A stretch of 64,000 bases of DNA from Paracoccus sediminicola (GCF_027912835.1 NZ_CP115768.1:2331501-2395500); one strand, 5' to 3'. Shown: positions 52,616 through 61,958, counted from the first letter of the stretch. Numbers and translations: made by a program. Notes: generated from the letters alone by a model not told the origin.

Positions 52616-53662
52616 ATGACCAGCAATACAAAGGGTATCAACCGGCGCACCATGATCCGCGGCGGCGCTGTCGCAGCCTTCGCCGCGCCTGCCATGGTTG
52701 GCCGCGCAAGCGCGCAGGCACAAGTCACCTGGCGCGTGCAGTCGCACTGGCCGAAAGCATCGGGTTCCTTTGACGGCAGCCTCGGCGCGCTCGCCACCGC
52801 GCTGGAAGAGCGCACGGAGGGCGCCTTTAAGCTTGAACTTCTCGGCGCAGGTGAGTTCGCCAAGGGTCCCGACATCTTCAATGTGGTGCGCCGCGGCGTC
52901 GTGCCGATGGGCTCGATCAGCCCCTCCTATATCGAGGACAATGCCGCAGCCGCGTCCTTCCTTTACGGGATTCCCGGCACGCTGCGCCAGGCTTGGGAAA
53001 TGGAGCACGCCACCAAGAATCTCGGCATCGAAGACCTCGTCAATAAAGACCTCGAAAGCGAAGGCGTGACCATCCGTGCCGAAAAGGTCCTGCCCACCGA
53101 GATGACGCTGTCGAAGAAGATCGAGAATGCGGGCGATTTCGAGGGTCTGAAGATCCGCTCGTCCGGCACCATGCTCGACTATCTCGCCGCCGCCGGGGCC
53201 GCGCCGCAATACGTGCCGGGCTCCGAGCTGTATCAGGCGATCAGTTCGGGTGTGGTTGACGGCGCGCACTGGGGCGCGGCAATCGGTGCGCAGTCCATGT
53301 CGCTGTGGGAAGTCTGCAAATACCATTACAAGCCGGTTCTGGCGCAGACGACCGATGCCTGGATCATCAATATGGATGCGCTCGGCGAGCTTCCCGATGA
53401 ACTGCGCACCGCGCTTCTCGACGTGGTCGAAAACCGGTTCTTCCTGCGCACGGCTGAGTACCAGCATCAGGAGGCCATCGCCCTTCGCGAAGGAATCGAG
53501 CAGAACAACATCGAGATCGTCGAGCTTCCCGAAGATGTTCTTGGCCTTCTGGAGGAGGCATCGGCAAGCATTCTGGAAACCGAGGGGCAGAAGGGCGAGA
53601 ATGCGGCGTCCGCAGCGGACATCTATCGCACCCTCATGACCGATCTGGGTTACACGAGCTGA
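52616..53662 (+). CDS. TRAP transporter substrate-binding protein, DctP family, Tat-exported
   Basis: A 348-residue periplasmic receptor. The leader contains the twin-arginine motif NRRTMIRGG followed by a hydrophobic Ala-rich stretch and A-S-A-Q-A, so it should be exported folded by the Tat system, common for DctP7-like receptors. The mature part has V-T-W-R-V-Q-S-H-W and S-S-G-V-V-D-G-A-H-W-G motifs of the branch that binds keto and hydroxy acids. AGGGAGGAAG precedes the ATG. First gene of a complete TRAP operon under motif B. Confidence 0.92.
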   Translation: MTSNTKGINRRTMIRGGAVAAFAAPAMVGRASAQAQVTWRVQSHWPKASGSFDGSLGALATALEERTEGAFKLELLGAGEFAKGPDIFNVVRRGVVPMGSISPSYIEDNAAAASFLYGIPGTLRQAWEMEHATKNLGIEDLVNKDLESEGVTIRAEKVLPTEMTLSKKIENAGDFEGLKIRSSGTMLDYLAAAGAAPQYVPGSELYQAISSGVVDGAHWGAAIGAQSMSLWEVCKYHYKPVLAQTTDAWIINMDALGELPDELRTALLDVVENRFFLRTAEYQHQEAIALREGIEQNNIEIVELPEDVLGLLEEASASILETEGQKGENAASAADIYRTLMTDLGYTS

Positions 53663-53720
53663 TTGAAAGCCGCGGGCGCGGGCCTTTTCCGCGCGCGCCT
53701 CTCGCGTCCGGAGCGACCTC

Positions 53721-54290
53721 ATGTTGTCAATTGCCCGCGCCGTCACCCAGACCAACCGGTTCATCGGGCGGTGGGTCTCGCTTGCTGTTCTGATAATCTT
53801 CGCGTTTCTGTTTGCGGATGTCGTGCTTCGTTATCTTTTCGGCGCGCCCGCGATCTGGACGGCTGAACTGGCCACGCTGATCTTCGGCGCATATGCCATC
53901 CTCGGCGGCGGGTATCTGCTGGCCGAGCGAGGGCATGTGAATGTCGACATTCTTTACGGCCGCCTGTCCCGAAAACGCAAAGCGCTCGTGGATATCGTCA
54001 CCTCCCCTCTACTGCTGCTGTTCGTTGGCATCCTTCTCTGGCAGGGCTGGGAGATCGCGGCGGAGTCTATTGCCGATCTGGAACGCTCCAACTCCGTCTG
54101 GAAAGCGCCGCTCTGGCCGACGAAGGCACTCATCCCGGTCGCGGCGATCCTACTCCTGTTGCAGGCCATCGTGCGGCTCTGGTCCGATATACGCGTGCTG
54201 CGCGGGCTTCCGGTTCCGGAAGACGTGTTTGGCGTGCCCGCGACACCCTCCGATACCGAAGCAGAAAAGCGCGCGGAGCCTGCCCAATGA
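53721..54290 (+). CDS. TRAP transporter small permease, DctQ family
   Basis: A 189-residue four-helix membrane protein with the DctQ pattern A-I-W-T-A-E-L-A-T between helices 1 and 2. Overlaps the large permease start by 4 bases. Partner of the receptor at 52616. Confidence 0.9.
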   Translation: MLSIARAVTQTNRFIGRWVSLAVLIIFAFLFADVVLRYLFGAPAIWTAELATLIFGAYAILGGGYLLAERGHVNVDILYGRLSRKRKALVDIVTSPLLLLFVGILLWQGWEIAAESIADLERSNSVWKAPLWPTKALIPVAAILLLLQAIVRLWSDIRVLRGLPVPEDVFGVPATPSDTEAEKRAEPAQ

Positions 54291-55600
54291 GCGTTGAACT
54301 CCTTACCTTTCTCTTCTTCGGCTCTCTGCTCGTCTTCGTGATGCTCGGCGCGCCGCTCGCCTTCGTTCTCGGGGGTGTTTCGGTCATCTTCCTGTTCTTC
54401 GAGATGGGGCCGTTGGGCTTCTACCTCATTGCGTCGAAAATGTGGGAGACGATGCAGAACGCAACACTCATGGCGATCCCCCTTTTCGTCTTCATGGCCA
54501 TTCTGCTGGAAAAATCAGGAGTCGCGGACGACCTCTATGACATGATGCATAAATGGCTCGGCGGATTGCGCGGCGGGCTGGCCATCGGCACCGTGCTGAT
54601 CTGTGTGATCTTCGCCGCAATGTCTGGCATCTCCGGCGCTGCCGTCGTGACGATGGGCACGATCGCCCTGCCGAAAATGCTAGAGCGCGGCTATGACAAG
54701 AAACTGGCGCTCGGCGCGATCAATGCGGGCGGCGGCTGGGGCATCCTGATACCGCCGTCGATCCTGATGGTGCTTTACGCGCTGCTCACCGAGGTCTCCG
54801 TCGGCCGCCTCTTTGCGGCGGGGATCGGGCCCGGGCTGCTGCTGTTCGCCCTTGTGTCGGTCTATATCGGCGTGCGCTGCCTGATCCAGCCCGAACTCGG
54901 CCCTGCGCTCCCAAAGGAAGAGCGTGGCGACCTGATGGACAAGCTGCGTTCGCTTCGGGCTGTCATCCTGCCGATCCTCATCGTGACCATCGTTCTCGGT
55001 GCCATCTTCGGCGGCTTCGCAACGCCGACAGAGGCCGCCGCGATCGGGGTCTTCGGCGCGCTTGTCGCGACCGGCGTTAACAGGCAGCTGTCGTGGCAGG
55101 TCATCCACCAGGCAGCGATTGCCACGCTCCGCCTCACCGCGCTCGTCATCTGGATCCTGTTTGCCGCTCACGCATTCTCGACGGCCTATACCGCGCTCGG
55201 TGCATCGAGCCTGATCTCGAATCTCATGACCGGGCTGCCGGGCGGAAACTGGGGCGCATTGGCGTTCATGCTGTTCATCCTGTTTCTGTTCGGAATGGTG
55301 CTGGACCCGGTTGGCATCATGCTGATTACCCTGCCGGTCTTCCTGCCCATCGTCGAGTCGGCGGGTTTCGACGCAATCTGGTTCGGCATTCTCTTCATCA
55401 TCATGATGGAGGTCGGCTATATGACGCCGCCCTTCGGCTTTAACCTGTTCTATCTGAAAGGTGTGGCTCCGGCGGATGTGACCATGGGCGATATCTATGC
55501 CAGCGTCGTTCCCTATGTGCTTGTGACGATCCTCGGTGTGCTGCTGATCATCATCTTCCCTGGCATCGCGCTCTGGATACCGGAATATTTTTACGGCTGA
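54287..55600 (+). CDS. TRAP transporter large permease, DctM family
   Basis: A 437-residue polytopic transport subunit with DctM motifs MSGISGAAVVTMGTIALPKM, LIPPSILMVLYALL and the C-terminal MTPPFGFNLFYLKG. Completes the TRAP system. A clear terminator follows. Confidence 0.94.
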   Translation: MSVELLTFLFFGSLLVFVMLGAPLAFVLGGVSVIFLFFEMGPLGFYLIASKMWETMQNATLMAIPLFVFMAILLEKSGVADDLYDMMHKWLGGLRGGLAIGTVLICVIFAAMSGISGAAVVTMGTIALPKMLERGYDKKLALGAINAGGGWGILIPPSILMVLYALLTEVSVGRLFAAGIGPGLLLFALVSVYIGVRCLIQPELGPALPKEERGDLMDKLRSLRAVILPILIVTIVLGAIFGGFATPTEAAAIGVFGALVATGVNRQLSWQVIHQAAIATLRLTALVIWILFAAHAFSTAYTALGASSLISNLMTGLPGGNWGALAFMLFILFLFGMVLDPVGIMLITLPVFLPIVESAGFDAIWFGILFIIMMEVGYMTPPFGFNLFYLKGVAPADVTMGDIYASVVPYVLVTILGVLLIIIFPGIALWIPEYFYG

Positions 55601-55626
55601 GCGCGTCTGAAAGGTGAAACGACAAA

Positions 55627-55661
55627 AGGCCGGGACGATCTGATCCCGGCCTCTCTTTTTT
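55627..55661. terminator. Bidirectional Rho-independent terminator
   Basis: AGGCCGGGA (55627-55635), an 8-base loop and TCCCGGCCT (55644-55652) form a perfect 9-bp stem followed by TCTTTTTT on the plus strand. The minus strand ends the stem with a TTTT run. It separates the convergent TRAP operon and the acyl-CoA dehydrogenase operon. Confidence 0.88.
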
Positions 55662-55697
55662 CCTTTGCTTGAGACGCGTCTCCCGGTCGCTCCCTTC

Positions 55698-56750
55698 TCA
55701 GGCAGCCTCCATCAGTCGCAGCAGATGAGACTCGGCGCTGCCAAGCTGGTGATCGATCATGACAAGCCGTTTGGCATAATGCGCACCCGGATATTCCCAC
55801 GTCATTCCGATCCCGCCATGAAGCTGAACCGATTCTTCCGAGATCAGCTCGGCGGCCCGTCCGACGAGATTCTTGGCCATGGCAACAAAACGCGACCGAT
55901 GCTCGCCGCCAAGATGCGATGCCGCGAGAATGGTGATCGAGCGCGCCTGCTCGATCTCGATTGCCATGTCGACGATGCGATGCTGAAGCGCCTGAAACGC
56001 GGCGATGGGGCGCCCGAACTGCTTTCGCTGCTTCATATAATCGATGGTCATGGCCTGCTGCACATCCATCGCACCGACAGCCTCGGCGCAAAGCGCAAGA
56101 CGGCCCGCATCAAGCGCCGCCTCGATCACCTCGCGGCAATCTTCCGAAAGCAATTCCGCTTCGGTATTGTCGAGCAGCACCTCGCCCGCACCGGCACCAT
56201 CCATCATGGCATAGCCGGAGATTTCGGCGTCACGGACAGCGTAGAGAGCGATATTCCCCGAAAGCCGTGCGGCGACGAGAATAAGGTCGCCACCTTCCGC
56301 ACCGTAGACGACAGATTTGCGCCCCGTCAGTTTTTTGCCTGACGCTTCGGTCCGGATGTCGTCCAACCGCTCGCCCGCCTCTGGCTCGAACACTGCGAAT
56401 GCCGGCCGGATCTCGCCGGCGATGATCTTCTCGACCATGTCGGTTTTTCCCAGATCAGCGAGGGCACGAACCGACATCAGCGTGCCCAACAGAGGCTCGG
56501 GGCAGAGGGCGCGGCCGATTTCCTCGAATACCGTCGTGATATCGAACCCCTCGCCGCCGAACCCTCCGGCATCCTCTTTCACGAAAGCGCCAATCACCCC
56601 GAGCTCGGCCAACTCGGTGTATTTTTCTGGCGAATGATACGGCGGATCGTATGCGAGCTTGTTGCGGGTTTCGAAAGGATAGGAATCGGTCAGAAATCGG
56701 CGCAGCGTGTCCGACAGCATCCTGCGGTCTTCGGTGGGTGTGAAATCCAT
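55698..56750 (-). CDS. Acyl-CoA dehydrogenase, small-subunit type (PimD-like)
   Basis: A 350-residue acyl-CoA dehydrogenase starting MDFTPTEDRRMLSDTLRRFL, the form seen in pimeloyl-CoA dehydrogenase small subunits. The C-terminus (SVQLHGGIGMTWEYPGAHYA) keeps the flavin-site helices but lacks the usual EGTxEIQ tail. It starts at the ATG at 56750, a few bases after the other dehydrogenase's stop, and probably forms a heteromer with it. Confidence 0.88.
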   Translation of the reverse strand: MDFTPTEDRRMLSDTLRRFLTDSYPFETRNKLAYDPPYHSPEKYTELAELGVIGAFVKEDAGGFGGEGFDITTVFEEIGRALCPEPLLGTLMSVRALADLGKTDMVEKIIAGEIRPAFAVFEPEAGERLDDIRTEASGKKLTGRKSVVYGAEGGDLILVAARLSGNIALYAVRDAEISGYAMMDGAGAGEVLLDNTEAELLSEDCREVIEAALDAGRLALCAEAVGAMDVQQAMTIDYMKQRKQFGRPIAAFQALQHRIVDMAIEIEQARSITILAASHLGGEHRSRFVAMAKNLVGRAAELISEESVQLHGGIGMTWEYPGAHYAKRLVMIDHQLGSAESHLLRLMEAA

Positions 56751-56754
56751 GAGC

Positions 56755-57945
56755 TTACTTTCCGAAAAGATCCTTGGCGATGATGTTCCGCTGGATCTCG
56801 TTCGATCCACCGAAGATAGACAGCTTCCGATTGTTGAAATAGGTCGCGGCGGCGGAGGCGTTTTCCGGTGCCACAGTCAGCAGGTTCGGAGGAAGGGCGT
56901 CTGCCGGAAACGGTGCGGCCGCCGCCCCGAGCGCCTGGCGCGTCAGGCTGTTCAGCTTCTGAAGGATCACCGTCCCCTTGATCTTGAGCATCGAGCTTTC
57001 CGGCCCGCCAGCGGCGCCGCTTTCGCTTTCTGCGAGGACGCGCAGATTGGTGATGCGCATCGCTTCCAGATCGATCTCCGTCCTCATCAGCTCGGCCATG
57101 AAGAGAGGGTCCTCTGACAGCGGCTTGCCGTTGCGGAACGAACGCGCGGCCAGTTCCTTCAATGCGGAAAGGTCGCGCGCCGCGAAGCCGACACCGGCAA
57201 TATTGGTGCGCTCGTGCGTCAGCAGGTATTTCGCAATGGTCCAGCCCGCATTTTCCTCGCCAACCAGATTGGCCGCCGGCACGCGTACATCGGTGAAGAA
57301 CACCTCGTTCACCTCATAGCCGCCGTCGATCGTGCGGATCGGCCTCATTTCGATGCCCGGCGTCTCCAGATCGACGAGGATGAAGCTGATTCCTTCCTGG
57401 GGCTTCGCCGCTTCCGGGTCGGTGCGCACAAGACAGAAGATCTTGTCGGCATGCTGACCCAGGGTGGTCCAGGTCTTCTGTCCGTTGATGATATAGTCGT
57501 CGCCGTCGCGAGTGGCGGTCGTCTTGAGGTTGGCAAGATCCGACCCGGCGCCCGGTTCGGAATAACCTTGGCACCACCAGTCACTTCCATCCAGGATGCG
57601 CGGCAGGATCGTCTTCTTCTGCTCTTCGCTCCCGAACTTGATCAAGACCGGCCCCAGCATATTCAGACCGAAGGCGACCAGCCTCGGCGCATAGGCCAGC
57701 GCCATTTCCTCGGCAACGATATGGCGCTCGGTGGCGGTCCATCCGGGACCGCCATATCTCTCGGGCCAGGACGCCGCGAGCCAGCCCTTCTCATGCAGGA
57801 TCGCCTGCCAGCGCTCGTAATCTTCCTTGGCAAGCGGCCTGTTGCCGCGAACCTTCTCGCGAAGATCGTCCGGCAGGTTCTCACGAAAGAAGCTGCGGAC
57901 CTCGTGGCGAAACGCTTCCTCCTCAGGGGTGAAGGTCAAGTCCAT
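56755..57945 (-). CDS. Acyl-CoA dehydrogenase, large-subunit type (PimC-like)
   Basis: A 396-residue flavoprotein starting MDLTFTPEEEAFRHEVRSFF, with GYSEPGAGSDLANLKTTATR (substrate/FAD site) and the C-terminal FGGSNEIQRNIIAKDLFG, as in pimeloyl-CoA dehydrogenase large subunits. Together with the gene at 55698 it should introduce the alpha-beta double bond in an acyl-CoA. It follows the FadJ-type gene by 3 bases, the same order as in pim-type beta-oxidation operons. Confidence 0.92.
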   Translation of the reverse strand: MDLTFTPEEEAFRHEVRSFFRENLPDDLREKVRGNRPLAKEDYERWQAILHEKGWLAASWPERYGGPGWTATERHIVAEEMALAYAPRLVAFGLNMLGPVLIKFGSEEQKKTILPRILDGSDWWCQGYSEPGAGSDLANLKTTATRDGDDYIINGQKTWTTLGQHADKIFCLVRTDPEAAKPQEGISFILVDLETPGIEMRPIRTIDGGYEVNEVFFTDVRVPAANLVGEENAGWTIAKYLLTHERTNIAGVGFAARDLSALKELAARSFRNGKPLSEDPLFMAELMRTEIDLEAMRITNLRVLAESESGAAGGPESSMLKIKGTVILQKLNSLTRQALGAAAAPFPADALPPNLLTVAPENASAAATYFNNRKLSIFGGSNEIQRNIIAKDLFGK

Positions 57946-57948
57946 GGA

Positions 57949-60045
57949 TCAGCCTTTCTCATTCATCTCGGCAAAGCTCGTGCCTTCTGCGGCCATTCGG
58001 CGCAGCAGGTCGGGCACCTGCCAGTAATGGGGATCTTCCTCGGCGTAGCGTTCGATCCTGTCCACAAGGGTCTTGGCGCCGATCTGATCAGCGGTGTGCA
58101 GCGGGCCGCCCCTGTGGCGAGGGAAGCCATAGCCGAAAAGAAACACGGCATCGACGTCGATGGGGCGCAGCGCGATACCTTCCTCTACGACGCGGGTCGC
58201 TTCCGAGATCATCGCGGTGATGTAACGCTCCACGATTTCCTCATCCGAGAACTCGCGTGGGGTTATGCCTTTTGCCTCCCGCTCTTCGGACAGATATGTC
58301 TCAAGATCGGGGTTCGGCCCGGTCTTTTTGCCGTCCTCATAGACATACCAGCCCTTGCCGGTCTTGCGGCCGTAATCACCCTCGGCGGTGATACGATCAG
58401 CCACCTCGACATAACGCTCCTCTGCGGGACGCGTCGGCGCGCGGCGTTTACGTTCGGCCATGCCGATATCGAGCCCGGCCAGATCACCCACCGAGAACGG
58501 ACCCATCGCGGCCCCCCAGTTTTCAAGGGCCGCGTCAATCTGCTGCGGCGAGGCACCGTCCAGCATCATGTAGCCGGTGGATTTCGCATAATGCGACAGA
58601 ATCCGATTGCCGATGAACCCGTCGCAAACCTCCGCCCGCACGGCCACTTTCTTGAGGCGCTTGGCCAGAGCGAACCCGGTGGCAACCACGTCCGGCGCGG
58701 TTTTGTCCGCCACGACCACCTCGAGAAGACGCATGACATGCGCCGGGCTAAAGAAATGCAGCCCGATCACATCCTCCGGCCGCGAGGTGATCTCGGCAAT
58801 GCGGTCGATATTGAGATAGGAGGTATTCGAAGCCAGCACCGCACCGGGTTTGCAGATCTTGTCGAGCTGGCCGAACACATCATGCTTGACCTCCATGCTT
58901 TCGAAGACAGCCTCGATGACCAGATCAACGTCCTTCAGCAGCTGCATATCAGTGGTGACGGTGAGCTTTCCCTTGACCGAATCCAGCTTCTCCGCTTGCA
59001 GCTTCCCGCGCTTCACCGCCCCATCGAGATTTTTCTCGATGGTCTGGCGCGCCGCGTCGGCACGGTCTTCTGCGGTCTCGACCAGCGTGACCGGCAGTCC
59101 CGACAACAGCATCGCCGTCGAAATCCCCGAACCCATGGTCCCGCCGCCGATGACGCCAACCGAGTCGATGTCGCGAGGCGTTTCCCTGGCTTCGGGAATA
59201 TTCGAGACGGCGCGTTCTGCAAAGAACGCATGCTTGAGGCCGGCATGTTCATCGCTTTTCATCGCTTCCATGAAGAGCTCTCGCTCGCTGGCAAGCGCGT
59301 CCTCGAAATTGTCCCCTGCGTGCGACATGGCGAGCAGAGCGCGCATGGGCACCTTGCCCTTGGAACCCAGCTTCTCGAACTTTGCGCGCGCGTCTTTCAA
59401 CACGGTCTCGTCAATCGAGGGATCAAGGTCACGCGTTCTGCGCGGCTTCAATTCGCCGTCCCGCAGGGCCCTGGCCATTGCAAGCGCGACCTCGGCCGGC
59501 TCTCCCTCTTCGACGCGGTCCAGAATGCCCGCCCGGAGTGCCTCCTCGGCAGCGATGGGGTTGCCGCTGGTGATGAGTCCGAGCGCCGTTTCCGTATCGG
59601 TGACACGCGGAAGACGAATGGTTCCGCCTGCGCCGGGCAGCAGACCAAGCTTCACCTCGGGCAGACCGATCTTGGAGCCTTTGATCCCGACGCGTGCCTG
59701 ACAGGACAGCGCGATTTCCAGCCCGCCGCCAAGCGCCGTGCCGTGGGTAACCGCCACGATCGGCACTGTAGAATCCTCAAGAACAGTGCAAACCTCGGGC
59801 AACGAGGGTTTCTTCGGAGGTTTCCCGAATTCGCGAATATCGGCCCCGGCGACAAAGGTGCGCCCGGCGCAATAAAGGCCGATAGCCTTGAGTTCGCCAT
59901 CCGCCGTCAGTTCCCTGACGGCCTTGACCAGCCCCTCGCGCAAGGCGATGCCGGCAGCGTTCACAGGGGGATTGTCGATACGGATCAGCGCGACATCGTC
60001 ATGGCGCTCGGTGGTGACGACGGCGGCGGCGTCTGCGTTGGCCAT
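57949..60045 (-). CDS. Bifunctional enoyl-CoA hydratase/3-hydroxyacyl-CoA dehydrogenase (FadJ/PimF type)
   Basis: A 698-residue multifunctional beta-oxidation enzyme. The N-terminal crotonase domain (about 10-190) has the oxyanion and catalytic motifs VTHGTALGGGLEIAL and GLPEVKLGLLPGAGG with both Glu residues. A linker leads to the NAD-binding domain (SVGVIGGGTMGSGIS, near residue 300) and the 3HCDH C-terminal domains with HFFSPAHVMRLLEVV. I prefer the ATG at 60045 because AAAGGAG lies 9 bases before it; another ATG lies two codons earlier at 60051. No thiolase is in the window. Confidence 0.93.
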   Translation of the reverse strand: MANADAAAVVTTERHDDVALIRIDNPPVNAAGIALREGLVKAVRELTADGELKAIGLYCAGRTFVAGADIREFGKPPKKPSLPEVCTVLEDSTVPIVAVTHGTALGGGLEIALSCQARVGIKGSKIGLPEVKLGLLPGAGGTIRLPRVTDTETALGLITSGNPIAAEEALRAGILDRVEEGEPAEVALAMARALRDGELKPRRTRDLDPSIDETVLKDARAKFEKLGSKGKVPMRALLAMSHAGDNFEDALASERELFMEAMKSDEHAGLKHAFFAERAVSNIPEARETPRDIDSVGVIGGGTMGSGISTAMLLSGLPVTLVETAEDRADAARQTIEKNLDGAVKRGKLQAEKLDSVKGKLTVTTDMQLLKDVDLVIEAVFESMEVKHDVFGQLDKICKPGAVLASNTSYLNIDRIAEITSRPEDVIGLHFFSPAHVMRLLEVVVADKTAPDVVATGFALAKRLKKVAVRAEVCDGFIGNRILSHYAKSTGYMMLDGASPQQIDAALENWGAAMGPFSVGDLAGLDIGMAERKRRAPTRPAEERYVEVADRITAEGDYGRKTGKGWYVYEDGKKTGPNPDLETYLSEEREAKGITPREFSDEEIVERYITAMISEATRVVEEGIALRPIDVDAVFLFGYGFPRHRGGPLHTADQIGAKTLVDRIERYAEEDPHYWQVPDLLRRMAAEGTSFAEMNEKG

Positions 60046-60275
60046 TATCATTTGCTCCTTTGCTTCTCTGTGCGGTCCGGGCTTTCAATACAGCGGCTCG
60101 GTGTCGAGTGTGATCCGAGCACAGGACGTCAGCGTAACCATGCGAAACTAATTCTCCGCCGGTGTCACCCGGAGAAGGCAAGCGGCCCGCAGATCTCGAT
60201 TTTTCTGTCGGGCGCAATGACAGCCGGCGCGCGATCCGTTAGCACTCTGCAAAACATCCTGCATCTCCCTTTGAT
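60046..60275. other. Intergenic region between the MaoC and FadJ-type genes
   Basis: These 230 bases hold no evident gene. A 7-bp stem (TTCTCCG at 60152-60158, CGGAGAA at 60170-60176) and a GCGAAA...TTCTCCGC element (60142-60159) that only partly resembles the 26-bp operator motif are present. A promoter for the FadJ-type operon is expected here but not clear. Confidence 0.4.
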
Positions 60276-60743
60276 TCAATCTGCAAAGATCGCGAGACCC
60301 AGCCAGCTCCCAGCGAGCGCGGGCTTGTCAGAGCCTTCAAGCTCGATCGTCAGGCCAAGGGTCCGTAGAAGCGATGTTGCATCGCGACGTTGAATACCTT
60401 CGAGAACAAAGCGCCCCCTAACGCGCGAACCCGCGGGCACGGGCGACAGAAATCTCAGCCTGTCGAAGCCGTAATTCACCGACATCAGCACGTCTTTCAG
60501 TGGAGTCAGCGCATCCTGGACAAAGCGAGAGGCCAGCGAAAGCGTCAGGAAACCGTGTGCGATGGTACCGCCAAAGCGCGTCTCTTTCGCCCGCGCGGCG
60601 TCCAGATGTATCCATTGATGATCGCCGGAAACCTCTGCGAAGCGATCAATCATTGCCTGATCGACGAGCACCCAGTCCGAGCTGCCCAGATCTTTGCCGA
60701 TCTGGGCGTGAAGTTGCTGAAGCGCATTTGCCGAGGCGCTCAC
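60276..60743 (-). CDS. MaoC-family enoyl-CoA hydratase
   Basis: A 155-residue single-hotdog (R)-specific enoyl-CoA hydratase-like protein with the catalytic motif EVSGDHQWIHLDAARA and the following G-G-T-I-A-H-G-F-L-T-L segment. Probably hydrates an enoyl-CoA in the pathway. Overlaps the MDR oxidoreductase gene by 4 bases and forms a two-gene operon with it. Confidence 0.9.
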   Translation of the reverse strand: MSASANALQQLHAQIGKDLGSSDWVLVDQAMIDRFAEVSGDHQWIHLDAARAKETRFGGTIAHGFLTLSLASRFVQDALTPLKDVLMSVNYGFDRLRFLSPVPAGSRVRGRFVLEGIQRRDATSLLRTLGLTIELEGSDKPALAGSWLGLAIFAD

Positions 60744-61735
60744 GACTGCATGGTGACAAGCACCTTGCCCATCACCCCCCGCTCAGACAGTGCTGCAATC
60801 GCGTCCCCGGCCCGCTCTATCGGGTAACGCGCATGGATACGGGGCCGCAGCTTTCCTTCGCCATGCAATCGAAACAGGTCGGCCATATTTTCAGCATGTT
60901 TCTCTGGTTCGCGGCGGGTATGGGCGCCCCAGAAAACACCGACGATCTCGCAACCCTTGAGAAGCGGCAGGTTCATCGGCAGCTTCGGGATGCCCGCCGG
61001 AAAGCCGACAACAAGAAACCTGCCGTTCCATGCGGTCGCGCGCAAGGCTGGCTCTGTATAGTCGCCCCCAACGGCGTCATAGACCACATCGGCGCCCTCG
61101 CCATCCGTCAGTTCCTTCACGCGGTTCGAAAAAGCCTTCTGACCCTCACGATCCATCTCACGACCGTAGATGATCGTCTCATCGGCCCCGATCTCGCGGC
61201 AGAACGCGGCCTTTTCGGCCGATGATACCGCAGCGATCACCCTTGCGCCTGCGGCCTTGCCCAATTCGATCGCCGCAGCGCCTACCCCACCGGAAGCACC
61301 GAGTATCAGAAGCGTCTCGCCAGCAGCCAGCCTTGCCCGATCCTTCAGCGCATGATGAGAGGTCCCGTAGGTAAAAACGAAACAGGCGGCCTCGTCGAAA
61401 GGCATCGCGTCGGGGATCGGCAGGACCCGTGACGCATCCACAATTACAGCCTCTGCGAAGCCTCCAAATCCGGTCAGTGCGACAACCCGCGTGCCCGGTT
61501 CAAGCGACACCCCCTCGCCCACCGCCGAAATCGTTCCAGCGATTTCACCGCCGGGAGCAAACGGGCGCTCCGGCTTGACCTGATAGAGATCCCTGATGAT
61601 CAGCGTGTCCGGAAAGTTGACACCCGCCGCAGCAACCTTGATGCAGACCTGACCGGGCCCTGGGGCGGGGTCCGGAAGATCCGCAAGCTCCAGCGTCTCC
61701 GGTCCACCGGGCGAATGGCTCAGCATTGCTCGCAT
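60740..61735 (-). CDS. Quinone-oxidoreductase-like MDR protein (NADPH-dependent, zinc-free)
   Basis: A 331-residue medium-chain reductase: N-terminal GroES-like fold (V-A-A-A-G-V-N-F-P-D), nucleotide-binding GASGGVGAAAIELGK and no zinc-binding Cys set. Members reduce quinones, enones or enoyl-thioesters with NADPH. I start at the ATG at 61735 behind AGAGAGG; the frame is open to 62059 but overlaps the divergent gene. It is the gene directly downstream of operator motif C. Confidence 0.9.
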   Translation of the reverse strand: MRAMLSHSPGGPETLELADLPDPAPGPGQVCIKVAAAGVNFPDTLIIRDLYQVKPERPFAPGGEIAGTISAVGEGVSLEPGTRVVALTGFGGFAEAVIVDASRVLPIPDAMPFDEAACFVFTYGTSHHALKDRARLAAGETLLILGASGGVGAAAIELGKAAGARVIAAVSSAEKAAFCREIGADETIIYGREMDREGQKAFSNRVKELTDGEGADVVYDAVGGDYTEPALRATAWNGRFLVVGFPAGIPKLPMNLPLLKGCEIVGVFWGAHTRREPEKHAENMADLFRLHGEGKLRPRIHARYPIERAGDAIAALSERGVMGKVLVTMQS

Positions 61736-61798
61736 GACGGCTACCTCTCTGCAGTTGACCGTAGCACATCGCGCGCCGACCGGCTTGTCAATGAGAAA

Positions 61799-61824
61799 AT
61801 GGAATGTAATTCTGCTGTGCGGAA
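61799..61824 (-). promoter_or_regulatory. Operator-like motif C (minus strand: TTCCGC-N3-GCAGAA-N5-TTCCAT)
   Basis: Third copy of the tripartite element, inverted, in the divergent region between the MDR oxidoreductase and the phosphotransferase. Reading the minus strand, TTGACA (61791-61786) follows 7 bases later, so the motif again abuts a -35 box. This copy has the best palindrome (TTCCGC / GCAGAA). Confidence 0.65.
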
Positions 61825-61958
61825 TATGGGAAAAATGGCTGAACGCTGCATCACCCGCCATGGGCAGACGTCCTTCCGCGCGAAGGATGACAATTGCCTG
61901 CCGCATCCGAGCGCGCCAATAATCGCCGCGCTTCACGCCCTTGCCTGAGGAGCCCAAC

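Noticed and set aside
60131..60160. Possible fourth copy of the 26-bp operator upstream of the FadJ-type gene
   Set aside because: GCGAAA and TTCTCCGC are present but the first arm does not match and the last half-site is shifted by one base; too degenerate to count.
57214..60393. 1059-codon plus-strand frame opposite the FadJ-type and acyl-CoA dehydrogenase genes
   Set aside because: The minus-strand genes carry complete crotonase, 3HCDH and ACAD motifs; the plus frame is a codon-bias shadow.
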